Shown: one piece after another, positions 11,800 to 24,725 of the stretch | Layout: every line of letters starts with the position of its first letter | How positions within the stretch are numbered: the stretch's first letter is position 1 | From: Pseudomonas sp. Q11 | GTDB lineage: Bacteria; Pseudomonadota; Gammaproteobacteria; Pseudomonadales; Pseudomonadaceae | Assembly (NCBI RefSeq): GCF_024494355.1 | Contig: NZ_JAKNQY010000004.1 | Location: forward strand, 124,001 to 188,000 | Length of the DNA stretch: 64,000 bases | Direction of reading: 5' to 3' | Notes under the pieces: model-generated | The model's database searches: none | Told to the model about the DNA's origin: nothing | What the model saw: the letters and a program-made list of their open reading frames with translations, nothing else | Position numbers and translations under genes: made by a program

Positions 11800-13482
11800 T
11801 TACGCCTCGGCTTTTTTCGTAGCCGCTTCGATCTTACGCGTGATGTACCACTGCTGGGTAATGGACAACACGTTGTTCACAACCCAGTACAGCACCAGAC
11901 CCGCAGGGAACCACAGGAAGAAGAAGGTGAAGATGATCGGCATCATCTTCATGACCTTCGCCTGCATCGGGTCCGGAGGAGTCGGGTTCAACTGCTGCTG
12001 GATGAACATGGTCGCGCCCATGATGATCGGCAGGATGAAGAACGGATCCTTGATCGACAGGTCAGTGATCCACAGCATGAACGGTGCCTGACGCATCTCC
12101 ACGCTTTCCAGCAGCACCCAGTACAACGCCAAAAACACCGGCATTTGTACAAGAATCGGCAAGCAACCACCCAGCGGGTTGATCTTCTCTTTCTTGTACA
12201 GCTCCATCATGGCCTGGGACATTTTCTGCCGGTCATCGCCATGTTGTTCTTTGAGGGCGGCCAGTTTCGGTGCCACTGCGCGCATGCGGGCCATGGATTT
12301 GTAGCTGGCGGCCGACAATGGGAAGAAGATCCCCTTGATCAGCATGGTCAGGAAGATGATCGACCAGCCCCAGTTACCAACGAGGCTGTGGATATGTTGC
12401 AGCAGCCAGAAGATCGGCTGGGCAATGAACCAGAGGAATCCATAGTCCACGGTCAGTTCCAGACCTGGGGACAACTCTTTCAACACCGCTTGGCTTTTCG
12501 GGCCGGCATACAGGATGGCGCTGGTTTCGACTTGTGCACCTGGTGCAGCGGTCAATGCCGGGCCGGTATAACCGACGATGTAGTTGCCTTTGCTGTCTTT
12601 ACGCGTCTGGACGACGTTGTTCTCGCCTTTCTGCGGGATCCAGGCGGTTACAAAATAGTGCTGCAACCAGGCAACCCAGCCACCTTGTACGGTTTCCTTG
12701 AGCTGCGCCTTGTCCATGTCTTTCATGGACACTTTCTTGTACGGCTCCGAACTTGTCCACAGGGCGGCGCCCAGATAAGTCGCGGTGCCGGTCGCAGTGC
12801 TCGAGGACGGATCGGAACTGGCGTCACGCTTGAGCTGCGCGAACATCGCACCGGACCAGGGCTGAGCGCTCTGGTTGTCGATCAGATAAGAAACGGTTAC
12901 GTCATACAGGCCACGTTTGAGCGTGAAACGCTTGATGTAATTGACGCCGTCTTTGCTGAACTTCAGGTCCACGACCAATTGGTCCTGTCCATCAGCCAGT
13001 TGATAGGACTTCTTCTCAGCGGAGTAAACCGGGCGACCGGCCGGGTTTGCGTCCGGGCCGTTGGTGCCGATCAGACCACTTTGGGCCAGATAGGTCCGCT
13101 CGTTGCCGTTATCGAACAGCTGGAATGGAATTTCCGGATGATCCTGGCGGCGTGGATACAACGGCAGCTTCAGTTGAGCGACGTCACCACCTTGTGGATC
13201 GATTGCCAGCTCGAGTACGTCCGTCCTGATCTGGATCAGATCCTTGCTTGCAGCCACAGGGGCTTCGGCAGGGGCAGTGGTATCGCTTGCCGCGCGCGGG
13301 ATGTCGTCATTGCTGGCGGCATTGTTGCCAGTCGTGGTGTCCGGCAAGCTCGGTGCGGTATTGCTGGCTGCAACATTCTGAGTCGGCAGGGCAGCCTGAC
13401 CATAGTCCTGGTTCCATTTAAGAACCATTACGTAGGCCACGATTGCCAGGGCGACGATCAGGATCGTGCGTTTGATATCCAT
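11800..13482 (-). CDS. yidC: Membrane protein insertase YidC
   Basis: YidC inserts and folds inner-membrane proteins, alone or with SecYEG, and clients include Fo subunit c. The 560 residues show an N-terminal anchor (MDIKRTILIVALAIVAYVMV), a large periplasmic domain (about 60-340) with a low-complexity threonine/alanine-rich linker, then the five-helix core with GGCLPILVQMPVFLALYWVL and LYWVVNNVLSI, ending in a basic tail. It lies 2 bases after yidD in the rpmH-rnpA-yidD-yidC operon. Confidence 0.96.
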   Translation of the reverse strand: MDIKRTILIVALAIVAYVMVLKWNQDYGQAALPTQNVAASNTAPSLPDTTTGNNAASNDDIPRAASDTTAPAEAPVAASKDLIQIRTDVLELAIDPQGGDVAQLKLPLYPRRQDHPEIPFQLFDNGNERTYLAQSGLIGTNGPDANPAGRPVYSAEKKSYQLADGQDQLVVDLKFSKDGVNYIKRFTLKRGLYDVTVSYLIDNQSAQPWSGAMFAQLKRDASSDPSSSTATGTATYLGAALWTSSEPYKKVSMKDMDKAQLKETVQGGWVAWLQHYFVTAWIPQKGENNVVQTRKDSKGNYIVGYTGPALTAAPGAQVETSAILYAGPKSQAVLKELSPGLELTVDYGFLWFIAQPIFWLLQHIHSLVGNWGWSIIFLTMLIKGIFFPLSAASYKSMARMRAVAPKLAALKEQHGDDRQKMSQAMMELYKKEKINPLGGCLPILVQMPVFLALYWVLLESVEMRQAPFMLWITDLSIKDPFFILPIIMGATMFIQQQLNPTPPDPMQAKVMKMMPIIFTFFFLWFPAGLVLYWVVNNVLSITQQWYITRKIEAATKKAEA

Positions 13483-13484
13483 GA

Positions 13485-13730
13485 TTACTCGGCCATCGAA
13501 GAAGAACGGGAGGTAGGGATAGGCGGAACCGGGTCATAACCGCCGGGATTCCACGGATGACAGCGACCTAAACGACGAAAGGTCAGCCAGCCACCGCGCA
13601 GAAGGCCATGGTTTTCTATGGCTTCATACGCGTAGCAGGAACAACTGGGGTAGAAACGACAGTGACTGGCCATCAGGGGACTAATGGCGTAGCGATAAAA
13701 CTGGATCGGAACGAGTGCCAGTTTACGCAT
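13485..13730 (-). CDS. yidD: Membrane protein insertion efficiency factor YidD
   Basis: YidD is a small membrane-associated protein aiding YidC-dependent insertion. The 81 residues contain the family core [20 protein letters not shown] and [13 protein letters not shown], with conserved cysteines. The start overlaps the end of rnpA by eight bases and the stop is 2 bases from yidC, so all three are translationally linked. Confidence 0.95.
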   Translation of the reverse strand: MRKLALVPIQFYRYAISPLMASHCRFYPSCSCYAYEAIENHGLLRGGWLTFRRLGRCHPWNPGGYDPVPPIPTSRSSSMAE

Positions 13731-14127
13731 CGGGACTGTCTACCCCTACAGTTTCGGTGTTGACTGCTGGTGGTGCTGGCTTGTTACGAGCCAGGCGTTT
13801 CCAGAGCTTGCCGAAATGCTGAATCAATTCGGGGCTTTCTACGTCACCCAAACCTTTGCGCGCGACGATAACAATGTCCCAGCCGATCAGTGAATCCTGA
13901 TTCAGGCGAAACGATTCGCGCATCAGACGTTTGAGGCGATTGCGCTGAACGGAGAGCTTGACGCTCTTTTTTCCGATAACCAGCCCTAGTCGGGGGTGAT
14001 CGAGATCGTTACTGCGCGCAAGGAGCAGGAGATTTTTCCCCGGAACCTTGCCGGTAGGGGAGTCAAAGACTGCCTTGAAATGCCGGGGTGTAAGCAGACG
14101 CTTTTCCCGACTGAAGTCCTGACTCAC
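13723..14127 (-). CDS. rnpA: Ribonuclease P protein component
   Basis: RnpA is the protein cofactor of the ribozyme that matures tRNA 5' ends. The frame is open further upstream, but that part only mirrors rpmH; the family start [20 protein letters not shown] is reached with a GTG at 14127, giving 134 residues. The RNA-binding signature [13 protein letters not shown] is intact. GGAG abuts this GTG rather than sitting at ideal spacing, so the exact start is less certain. It follows the rpmH stop by 16 bases. Confidence 0.9.
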   Translation of the reverse strand: MSQDFSREKRLLTPRHFKAVFDSPTGKVPGKNLLLLARSNDLDHPRLGLVIGKKSVKLSVQRNRLKRLMRESFRLNQDSLIGWDIVIVARKGLGDVESPELIQHFGKLWKRLARNKPAPPAVNTETVGVDSPDA

Positions 14128-14143
14128 CTCCAGTGCCGGATTA

Positions 14144-14278
14144 TCAAACTGCCAGACGCGCACGACCTTTGGCGCGACGACGCGACAGGACGGCACGACC
14201 GTTCTTGGTAGCCATGCGAGCACGGAAACCGTGGGTACGAGCGCGTTTGATAGTGCTTGGTTGGAAAGTACGTTTCAT
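14144..14278 (-). CDS. rpmH: 50S ribosomal protein L34
   Basis: L34 is a 44-residue, highly basic protein of the large ribosomal subunit. The frame reads [20 protein letters not shown] through [12 protein letters not shown] and stop at 14144, full length. It is the first gene transcribed leftward from the origin and heads the rpmH-rnpA-yidD-yidC operon, so its promoter lies in the origin-side spacer just right of 14278. Confidence 0.97.
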   Translation of the reverse strand: MKRTFQPSTIKRARTHGFRARMATKNGRAVLSRRRAKGRARLAV

Positions 14279-14847
14279 GTCGTGTTACCTGGGTTCGTCC
14301 ACAACGGGCCGGAATGGCCCCCGTTTTAAGAGACCGGGGATTCTAGAGAAAGCAAGCCTCTAGGTCAATTTCCAACCAGCGTTTCCTTCAAATAGATATC
14401 CGGCCGAGGTGGCGGGTTCATGACAAGGGTTCAGATATATAAATAAAAAGAAGGGAATTATTTAAAGCTTTTCTGTAAAGCTTATAAAAGCAAGGCAGGT
14501 ACCTGTCTGTGGATAACCATCTTGAGGCCTTATAGTACGGCCTGTACAGAGGATGACAACTACAAGGGAAAGCGGTGGTCAGCCTGTGCTGCGCTGTCGG
14601 ATAAGCTGTGTGTGGAATGGGAAGTTATCCACAGGAAGGTTACCCACAGACTTTGACCCCCACTTGTGCAATGACCTCAGGCCCTGTTATCCACAGGGCT
14701 TATCCACCGACCGCCTGTCGCCTTTCGCCGTGTTAAGGCATTGATAAATCATGGCCGATGAGCAACCTGCATGTGGATAAGTGGACGTCTGCTCGCTACA
14801 ATGGCCGCTTGTTTTTGCCTCACCGGCTTTCAACTTAGGGGATATCC
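14279..14847. other. oriC: Chromosomal replication origin oriC (rpmH-dnaA)
   Basis: The 569-base spacer between divergently transcribed rpmH and dnaA holds four perfect DnaA boxes: 14508-14516 (minus), 14625-14633 (plus), 14687-14695 (plus) and 14772-14780 (minus). One-mismatch boxes lie at 14640-14648 (TTACCCACA) and 14700-14708 (TTATCCACC). An AT-rich tract at about 14428-14490 on the rpmH side is a good unwinding-element candidate. Boxes near the dnaA start (14772) also suggest autoregulation. Location and box cluster match the known Pseudomonas origin. Confidence 0.95.
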
Positions 14848-16368
14848 GTGTCAGTGGAACTTTGGCAGCAGTGCGTGGAGCTTTTGCGCGATGAGCTGCC
14901 TGCCCAACAATTCAACACTTGGATCCGTCCACTACAGGTCGAAGCCGAAGGCGACGAGTTGCGCGTCTACGCACCGAATCGTTTCGTTCTCGACTGGGTC
15001 AACGAAAAGTACCTGGGTCGGGTTCTTGAACTGCTGGACGAGCATGGCAATGGCATGACGCCGGCGCTGTCCTTATTAATAGGCAGCAAACGCAGCTCGG
15101 CGCCGCGTGCCGCGCCGAACGCACCGTTGGCTGCCGCCGCCTCCCAGGCCCAGGCTGCAGCGGCACCGGTTAATCATGCAGCTCCTGCTCCCGCGCCTGC
15201 CCCAAGCAAACGCAACGCACAAAAAATGGCAGAGGTCAGCGAGGAGCCCTCACGGGACAGCTTCGACCCGATGGCCGGCGCCAGCTCCCAACAAGCTCCG
15301 GTGCGCGCCGAACAGCGCACTGTTCAGGTTGAAGGGGCGCTCAAGCACACCAGTTATCTGAACCGCACCTTTACCTTCGAGAACTTCGTCGAAGGCAAGT
15401 CCAACCAGCTCGCCCGGGCGGCAGCCTGGCAGGTCGCGGACAATCCCAAGCACGGCTATAACCCGCTCTTCCTTTATGGTGGGGTGGGTTTGGGTAAAAC
15501 CCACTTGATGCATGCCGTGGGTAACCACTTATTAAAGAAGAACCCGAATGCCAAGGTCGTGTACCTGCATTCCGAGCGTTTCGTGGCCGACATGGTCAAG
15601 GCGCTGCAACTGAATGCGATCAACGAGTTCAAGCGTTTCTACCGTTCGGTGGATGCGTTGCTGATCGATGACATTCAATTCTTCGCCCGCAAGGAGCGCT
15701 CCCAGGAGGAGTTCTTCCATACGTTCAATGCGTTGCTTGAAGGTGGGCAGCAGGTCATTCTTACCAGCGACCGCTACCCGAAAGAAATTGAAGGTCTTGA
15801 AGAACGCCTCAAATCGCGTTTTGGCTGGGGCCTGACGGTCGCGGTCGAGCCGCCGGAGCTGGAAACCCGGGTTGCGATCCTGATGAAGAAGGCTGATCAG
15901 GCCAAGGTCGAACTGCCTCACGACGCGGCATTCTTCATTGCCCAGCGTATCCGCTCGAACGTACGTGAGCTCGAAGGCGCCCTCAAGCGCGTCATTGCTC
16001 ATTCGCACTTCATGGGCCGCGACATCACCATTGAGTTGATTCGCGAGTCCTTGAAGGACCTGTTGGCGCTCCAGGACAAATTGGTTTCTGTGGATAACAT
16101 TCAGCGCACTGTCGCCGAATACTACAAAATCAAGATATCCGACCTGCTTTCCAAACGCCGTTCGCGTTCGGTGGCTCGCCCGCGTCAGGTGGCGATGGCC
16201 TTGTCCAAGGAACTGACCAACCACAGCCTGCCGGAAATTGGCGATGTGTTTGGCGGACGCGACCACACCACGGTGTTGCACGCCTGTCGTAAGATCAACG
16301 AACTTAAGGAATCCGACGCGGACATCCGCGAGGACTACAAGAACCTGCTGCGAACACTGACCACTTGA
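14848..16368 (+). CDS. dnaA: Chromosomal replication initiator DnaA
   Basis: DnaA binds TTATCCACA boxes, melts oriC and loads DnaB. A GTG start at 14848 follows AGGGG and gives 506 residues. Domain I is [20 protein letters not shown], domain II is a long alanine/proline-rich linker (about 90-160), domain III is AAA+ with GGVGLGKTH and LLIDDIQFF, and domain IV carries the DNA-binding signature [14 protein letters not shown] consensus DnaA box lies inside the gene at 16089-16097. dnaN follows after 39 bases. Confidence 0.98.
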   Translation: MSVELWQQCVELLRDELPAQQFNTWIRPLQVEAEGDELRVYAPNRFVLDWVNEKYLGRVLELLDEHGNGMTPALSLLIGSKRSSAPRAAPNAPLAAAASQAQAAAAPVNHAAPAPAPAPSKRNAQKMAEVSEEPSRDSFDPMAGASSQQAPVRAEQRTVQVEGALKHTSYLNRTFTFENFVEGKSNQLARAAAWQVADNPKHGYNPLFLYGGVGLGKTHLMHAVGNHLLKKNPNAKVVYLHSERFVADMVKALQLNAINEFKRFYRSVDALLIDDIQFFARKERSQEEFFHTFNALLEGGQQVILTSDRYPKEIEGLEERLKSRFGWGLTVAVEPPELETRVAILMKKADQAKVELPHDAAFFIAQRIRSNVRELEGALKRVIAHSHFMGRDITIELIRESLKDLLALQDKLVSVDNIQRTVAEYYKIKISDLLSKRRSRSVARPRQVAMALSKELTNHSLPEIGDVFGGRDHTTVLHACRKINELKESDADIREDYKNLLRTLTT

Positions 16369-16407
16369 TGACCACCAGCGCAGCTTATTAAGGCAAGGGA
16401 CTAGACC

Positions 16408-17511
16408 ATGCATTTCACCATTCAACGCGAAGCCCTGTTGAAACCCCTGCAACTGGTCGCAGGCGTCGTCGAACGCCGCCAGACCTTGCCGGTACTTTCC
16501 AACGTGCTGCTGGTTGTCGAAGGCCAGCAATTGTCGCTGACCGGTACCGACCTGGAAGTCGAGCTGGTCGGTCGTGTGCAACTTGAAGAGCCGGCCGATC
16601 CAGGTTCTATCACTGTGCCAGCGCGCAAGCTGATGGACATCTGCAAAAGCCTGCCCAACGATGCGCTGATCGACATCAAGGTCGATGACCAGAAGCTCGT
16701 GGTCAAGGCCGGTCGTAGCCGTTTCACCCTGTCGACTCTGCCGGCCAACGATTTCCCGACGGTGGAAGAAGGCCCGGGCTCGCTGACCTGCAGCCTCGAG
16801 CAAAGCAAACTGCGCCGTTTGATCGAACGCACCAGCTTCGCCATGGCTCAGCAGGACGTGCGTTACTACCTCAACGGCATGCTCCTGGAAGTGTCCGCCG
16901 GTATCATTCGCGCCGTCGCCACCGACGGTCACCGTCTGGCCATGTGCTCGATGCAGGCCGATATCGGTCAGCCTGACCGCCATCAAGTCATCGTACCGCG
17001 CAAAGGCATCCTGGAGCTGGCACGCCTGCTGACCGAGCCGGACGGCATTGTCAGCATCGTACTGGGTCAGCACCATATCCGTGCCACCACCGGCGAGTTC
17101 ACCTTCACCTCGAAATTGGTCGACGGTAAGTTCCCTGACTACGAGCGTGTGCTGCCAAAAGGCGGTGACAAGCTGGTTCTGGGTGACCGCCAGGCGCTGC
17201 GCGAGGCGTTCAGCCGTACCGCGATCCTGTCCAACGAGAAGTACCGCGGCATTCGTCTGCAACTGGCCAACGGTCAGCTGAAGATCCAGGCGAACAACCC
17301 GGAGCAGGAAGAAGCGGAAGAAGAAGTCGGTGTTGAATACAACGGCGGCTCCCTGGAAATCGGCTTCAACGTCAGCTACCTGCTCGACGTACTGGGCGTG
17401 ATGACCACTGAGCAAGTGCGTCTGATCCTGTCGGACTCAAACAGCAGTGCGTTGGTGCAGGAGTCCGATAACGACGACTCGGCCTACGTTGTCATGCCGA
17501 TGCGTCTGTAA
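16408..17511 (+). CDS. dnaN: DNA polymerase III subunit beta (sliding clamp)
   Basis: The beta clamp is a ring-shaped dimer tethering DNA polymerases. The 367 residues start MHFTIQREALLKPLQLVAGV and end in the clamp C-terminus YVVMPMRL; three repeated clamp domains of about 120 residues are expected from the length. It sits between dnaA (39 bases) and recF (20 bases) in the classical order. Confidence 0.98.
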   Translation: MHFTIQREALLKPLQLVAGVVERRQTLPVLSNVLLVVEGQQLSLTGTDLEVELVGRVQLEEPADPGSITVPARKLMDICKSLPNDALIDIKVDDQKLVVKAGRSRFTLSTLPANDFPTVEEGPGSLTCSLEQSKLRRLIERTSFAMAQQDVRYYLNGMLLEVSAGIIRAVATDGHRLAMCSMQADIGQPDRHQVIVPRKGILELARLLTEPDGIVSIVLGQHHIRATTGEFTFTSKLVDGKFPDYERVLPKGGDKLVLGDRQALREAFSRTAILSNEKYRGIRLQLANGQLKIQANNPEQEEAEEEVGVEYNGGSLEIGFNVSYLLDVLGVMTTEQVRLILSDSNSSALVQESDNDDSAYVVMPMRL

Positions 17512-17531
17512 TCATGCTCAGCAGAAGCTAG

Positions 17532-21058
<3,527 letters not shown>

Positions 21059-21078
21059 TCCAGCCACCCCGCTCAACG

Positions 21079-21112
21079 AAAAAGGCCAACGCACATGCGT
21101 TGGCCTTTTTTT
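21079..21112 (+). terminator. gyrB terminator
   Basis: A long perfect palindrome (AAAAAGGCCAACGCA against TGCGTTGGCCTTTTT) followed by more T residues lies 20 bases after the gyrB stop. Flanking A and T runs let it act on both strands, and the opposite gene also ends about 13 bases away. Confidence 0.92.
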
Positions 21113-21124
21113 CGCTCGTTTTCC

Positions 21125-21859
21125 CTAACTCGCCACCGACGCCTCACTCCCCGCCGCCACACTCTCCAACCGATACCCATACCCATAAATCGTCAGCAAC
21201 TGCCAACCCCGATCCGCCGTCAGCCCGAGTTTGTTGCGCAGACGGTAGATGTGGGTGTCGAGCGGGCGCGACGAGGTCATTTCCTCGTGGGTCCAGAAGC
21301 GTTCATAGAAATACTCCCGGGACAGCGGACGGCCCAGGTTGGCGAACAGGCAGCGGGCCAGGCGGTATTCCCGTTCAGTGAGGCTGATGGGGATGCCGGC
21401 GCGGGTGACAGTCAGTTCTGCATCGTCGAATTCCAGGTCGTTGAATACCAGCACATCGCTGGCTGGAGTGCGTTGCAGGTTATGGCGACGTAAAACGGCG
21501 GTGACTCGAGCCTTGAGTTCGTTGGGCCTGAACGGCTTGCTCACGTAATCGTCGGCTCCGGCATTGAGGGCCTGGACGACATCGTGCTCACCGTCGCGGC
21601 TGGTGAGCATGATGGCGGCCGGTGGCGAGTCCATGTGCTCGCGCGTCCAGCGCAGCAGCGACAACCCGCTGATGTCAGGCAATTGCCAGTCGAGGATCAA
21701 CAGGTCGAAGGTTTCCCGGCGCAGCTGCCGCAGCAGGTCTTCACCGCGTTCGAAACTGTGCAGGGTCCAGGCTTGTTCGCCCTTGTTGGGGATTTGTTGC
21801 AGTGTCTGTTCCACCCGGCGCAGCTCGGCCGGTTCGTCATCCAGTATGGCGACACGCAT
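21125..21859 (-). CDS. OmpR-family response regulator
   Basis: This is a DNA-binding response regulator of 244 residues from the ATG at 21859 (AAGGAA eight bases upstream). The receiver domain (1-115) has acid pocket D7-D8, phospho-acceptor D57 in LLILDWQLPD, T/S in LTS and K108 in VSKPF. The winged helix follows (ISLTEREYRLARCLFANLGR; DTHIYRLRNKLG; IYGYGYRLE). The open frame extends 61 codons upstream, but those lack ribosome signals. It is divergent from the histidine kinase at 22141, its likely partner. The regulated genes cannot be told from sequence. Confidence 0.88.
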   Translation of the reverse strand: MRVAILDDEPAELRRVEQTLQQIPNKGEQAWTLHSFERGEDLLRQLRRETFDLLILDWQLPDISGLSLLRWTREHMDSPPAAIMLTSRDGEHDVVQALNAGADDYVSKPFRPNELKARVTAVLRRHNLQRTPASDVLVFNDLEFDDAELTVTRAGIPISLTEREYRLARCLFANLGRPLSREYFYERFWTHEEMTSSRPLDTHIYRLRNKLGLTADRGWQLLTIYGYGYRLESVAAGSEASVAS

Positions 21860-22140
21860 GGGATGCGATTCCTTGATCTCGAGAGTAACGGACATCATCA
21901 GGGTGGCCACGCAATCTGAACAAATATTCCACTGGCTCGGTATAACCTCGGCAGGCCGATAAATTGTCTGGTTGCAGGTCCCCTGTCGCTGGCAGTGACA
22001 ATACCGGCTCATGACGCGCAGGGAAAGACAGCAGCGCGCCACCCATCGACTCCGTTATAGTCTTTGGCCTTCAGCCTGCCGGTGTGGCGCGCAACCCCCA
22101 TGAAAAAAATCTCTCGTTCTTTTGTTCTGTCAGGGTGCTT

Positions 22141-23658
22141 ATGAGCAACCAGCGCCGGCGTGAAAGCCGTGAACCGACCCAAGTCCAACGGATGTTTCGC
22201 CAATTGGTGCGGGAATGGTTGTGGATAAGTCTGCTTCTGTTGCCGCTCACAGCGCTGCTGTCGTTCAGTACCCAGCCTACTCGCCACGGGCCAGGGGCGG
22301 CGTTGTTGTCGGTGCTTGTGGTCGCCGTCGTGCTGGGGTTGCTATTGTTTCGTCCTCGCCTGGCGCTATGGACGACAGTGGGTGGAATGAGCACGGCCCT
22401 GCTGATCAGTGTCGTACTGGGGGCTGAAGGTTGGTGGTGGTCGCCCATGGCGAGTGTGTTGGGCGTAATGTTTGGCTATCTGATCTGGAACTGGCGGCGC
22501 CTGAGCGTGGTGCTGGCTTACTTTGGCTGGGAATTGGCGCGCCTGGATGCCGAACCAAAAGTTTTTCCTGAACGACGCCGTGCTCCCTACACAGGCAGTG
22601 ACCGCTTGCAGGGCCAGATCATGGCCTTGGAACAAGCCATGGGGCGCACCCGAGATACTCGACGCTTCATTGCCGATGGCCTCGAATACCTGCCAGTGGC
22701 GACAATGATCAGCGATCCCCAAGGCAGGATATTACTGGGTAACCGCAAGGCCCGTGATCTCTTCGGCCATGGCTTGGCGGGAGGCGATGTATTGGAGCAC
22801 CTCGCACAGCTGGGTTACCCGGGACTGGAACGTGGGGCGTCTCACCGATTATCCACATTGCCATTGGTGGAGTTTCGCGACAGCCGGGAACGAAGCCTGC
22901 GCCTGGAACGGGCCCCGCTACTGCCTGTCGACGGTGATGCGCCGATTGGTTGGTTACTAAGCCTCATCGACCTGAGCGTGGAGCGCGAAGCAGAAGAGCA
23001 GCGCAGCGTCATGCTGCGTTTTTTGTCCCATGATTTGCGCGCGCCTCACTCGGCGATCCTGGCCCTGCTGGATGTGCACCGGCATCAGGCGGGCGGCAAT
23101 AATCCGCTCTTCGATCAGATCGAGCGTCAGGTGCGTCGGGCCCTGGAGTTGACTGACGGCTTTGTGCAATTGGCCAAGGCCGAATCCGAGGCGTACCAAT
23201 TCCAGCCGACGCTGTTCGCCATGCTGGTTCTGGATGTAGTCGACCAGGCATCGGCCATTGCCCAGGCAAAGCGCATCCAATTGAGTCACGAAATGGACAA
23301 TGAAGAAGCCGTGATGAGTGCCGATCAATCCTTGCTGACCCGTGCGCTGTTCAATCTGTTGGAAAACGCCATCAAGTACAGTCCGCCCGACACCTGTATT
23401 TCGCTACAGGTTGGTTGCGCGCAGGGTTGGCTGACTTGCAATGTCACCGACCAAGGCAAAGGCATCAGTGCGCGGGAGCTACCGGATTTGTTCAGCCAGT
23501 ATCGAAGGTTTTCGTCGGCTCATGGGGAGGATGGCGTTGGTTTGGGACTGTCGATGGTCAAGGCCGTGGTGGACCGTCATGGTGGAAAGATCGAATGTCG
23601 TAGTGTGGTGGGCGAAGGCACAACCTTCAGTTTGAGATTTCCGTTGCAGGAAGAATGA
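22141..23658 (+). CDS. Membrane sensor histidine kinase, CHASE2-kinase type lacking CHASE2
   Basis: The 505-residue kinase starts at the ATG preceded by AGGG. About four hydrophobic helices (26-43, 53-71, 75-95, 100-118) are followed by a PAS-like region (about 175-280: FIADGLEYLPVATMISDPQG), an H-box with H297 in FLSHDLRAPHS, N-box LLENAIKYS and G boxes DQGKGIS and GVGLGLSM. The helices after residue 50, the WNWRRL segment and the linker resemble the part of CHASE2-containing kinases after the sensor. The about 300-residue periplasmic CHASE2 domain is absent, with only an N-terminal anchor kept (inference from memory of the family). Two DnaA boxes lie inside. Confidence 0.82.
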   Translation: MSNQRRRESREPTQVQRMFRQLVREWLWISLLLLPLTALLSFSTQPTRHGPGAALLSVLVVAVVLGLLLFRPRLALWTTVGGMSTALLISVVLGAEGWWWSPMASVLGVMFGYLIWNWRRLSVVLAYFGWELARLDAEPKVFPERRRAPYTGSDRLQGQIMALEQAMGRTRDTRRFIADGLEYLPVATMISDPQGRILLGNRKARDLFGHGLAGGDVLEHLAQLGYPGLERGASHRLSTLPLVEFRDSRERSLRLERAPLLPVDGDAPIGWLLSLIDLSVEREAEEQRSVMLRFLSHDLRAPHSAILALLDVHRHQAGGNNPLFDQIERQVRRALELTDGFVQLAKAESEAYQFQPTLFAMLVLDVVDQASAIAQAKRIQLSHEMDNEEAVMSADQSLLTRALFNLLENAIKYSPPDTCISLQVGCAQGWLTCNVTDQGKGISARELPDLFSQYRRFSSAHGEDGVGLGLSMVKAVVDRHGGKIECRSVVGEGTTFSLRFPLQEE

Positions 23659-23736
23659 AAAAAGATCGCGACCTCCGGCAGCGCTCGCGTGATATCTCAA
23701 TCCAGGCCAGTGCTACGGTAAGCGGCGATCTTTTTT
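23658..23736. terminator. Repeat-derived terminator after the histidine kinase
   Basis: AAAAAAGATCGC at 23658-23669 and GCGATCTTTTTT at 23725-23736 form a perfect 12-base stem with T-runs on both strands around a 55-base loop. The GATCGC...CCGGCAGC wording is a recurrent P. fluorescens intergenic repeat, here somewhat decayed. It lies between convergent genes and can serve both. Confidence 0.6.
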
Positions 23737-23748
23737 GGGGCGCTATAA

Positions 23749-23861
23749 AAACTTATGCACCTTTTTAGAATTTTTATGTTTTTAAGAAATATATATAAAA
23801 AACATAGAGTTAACATAAAAAAGCAACGGTTTCAGAAGAAACGGTACACAGGTTATCCACA
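23749..23861. other. AT-rich tract with a DnaA box beyond the kinase gene
   Basis: About 75 bases (23750-23825) are almost purely A and T, followed by a perfect TTATCCACA at 23853-23861, five bases from the acyltransferase stop. This imitates the arrangement of an origin on a small scale. It may simply be a non-coding AT-rich spacer; only one box is present. Confidence 0.4.
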
Positions 23862-23865
23862 GATC

Positions 23866-24645
23866 TCAAACAGCGATCTGATCCGTGGCGGCCGGTGCAG
23901 CGGAGGTGGGAGGAAGTGAACCCATCTCCCGTTGTGTCTGTTCATTCCAGGCTTGTACGCGGTCATTGAGTTCGGCAATGGCGCGCGGCCCGCTACCTTC
24001 GGCATACATGGGTTTGCCGATCACCACGGTGATGACGCCAGGGGTCCGGAGCCAGCCACCCTTGGGCCAGAACTTGCCGGCATTGTGTGCAATCGGCAAC
24101 ACCGGCAGGTCCGCGTTTACCGCCAAGGCGCTGCCACTGCGGGAGAATTTGCCAATCGTCCCGTAGGGAACACGCGTACCCTCCGGAAAGATCAGTACCC
24201 AAACCTTGTCCTTGAGTAGTTCATCACCTTTTTTCGCCACTTGCTTGAGGGCAACCTTGGGGTTGTCGCGATCAATGGCGATGGGGCGCAGCATTGCCAT
24301 GGCCCAGCCGAAGAAAGGTACAAACAGCAGTTCACGTTTGAGCACTTGGCTCAGCGGCTCGAAATAAGCCGAAAGGAAGAACGTCTCCCAGGTGCTCTGA
24401 TGGTTGGACTGGATCACGCACGGTCGGTCAGGCACGTTTTCGGCGCCCTTCACTTCATACCGTATACCCAGAAAAACCTTGCTCAGCCACAGCGCGCACC
24501 GGCACCAGTACACATTGATAAAACGGTAGCGCGTCCTGAACGACATGAAAGGCGCTACAAAAAAACTCAAGGTGCACCACAACAAGGAACTGGTGCCCAG
24601 CAGCAGGTAAAAGAGAAAGGATCTGATGGCCTGCAATATCGACAT
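23866..24645 (-). CDS. PlsC-like lysophospholipid acyltransferase
   Basis: The 259-residue inner-membrane protein belongs to the 1-acyl-sn-glycerol-3-phosphate acyltransferase family, which adds the second acyl chain in phospholipid synthesis. An N-terminal hydrophobic stretch (5-33) precedes NHQSTWE, the HX4E-type variant of the HX4D catalytic motif, then the glycerophosphate-binding FPEGTR, and the PVLPIAHNAG motif. The C-terminal 25 residues are alanine/threonine-rich. It lies downstream of gmhB on the same strand (80-base gap). Pseudomonads have several PlsC paralogues, so exact substrate is open. Confidence 0.85.
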   Translation of the reverse strand: MSILQAIRSFLFYLLLGTSSLLWCTLSFFVAPFMSFRTRYRFINVYWCRCALWLSKVFLGIRYEVKGAENVPDRPCVIQSNHQSTWETFFLSAYFEPLSQVLKRELLFVPFFGWAMAMLRPIAIDRDNPKVALKQVAKKGDELLKDKVWVLIFPEGTRVPYGTIGKFSRSGSALAVNADLPVLPIAHNAGKFWPKGGWLRTPGVITVVIGKPMYAEGSGPRAIAELNDRVQAWNEQTQREMGSLPPTSAAPAATDQIAV

Positions 24646-24725
24646 AGCGGCATTTACCGTTGCGGGCAGTGCCCGACTGTTTAAGCGCTTCCCGAACAGT
24701 CCTTGATCAGGATGTCTTGGGAGCT

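Noticed and set aside
12389..12397. TGTGGATAT in yidC as a DnaA box
   Set aside because: One mismatch at a position that matters, so it was not counted with the perfect boxes.
14128..14223. Longer rnpA reading frame overlapping rpmH
   Set aside because: These 32 codons are an out-of-frame reading of rpmH; family alignment starts at the GTG at 14127.
15532..17415. Open frame antisense to dnaA and dnaN
   Set aside because: Spans two real genes on the other strand and resembles no protein.
21860..22042. 61-codon N-terminal extension of the response regulator
   Set aside because: Cysteine-rich and unlike any receiver; the ATG at 21859 has a ribosome site and a standard receiver start.
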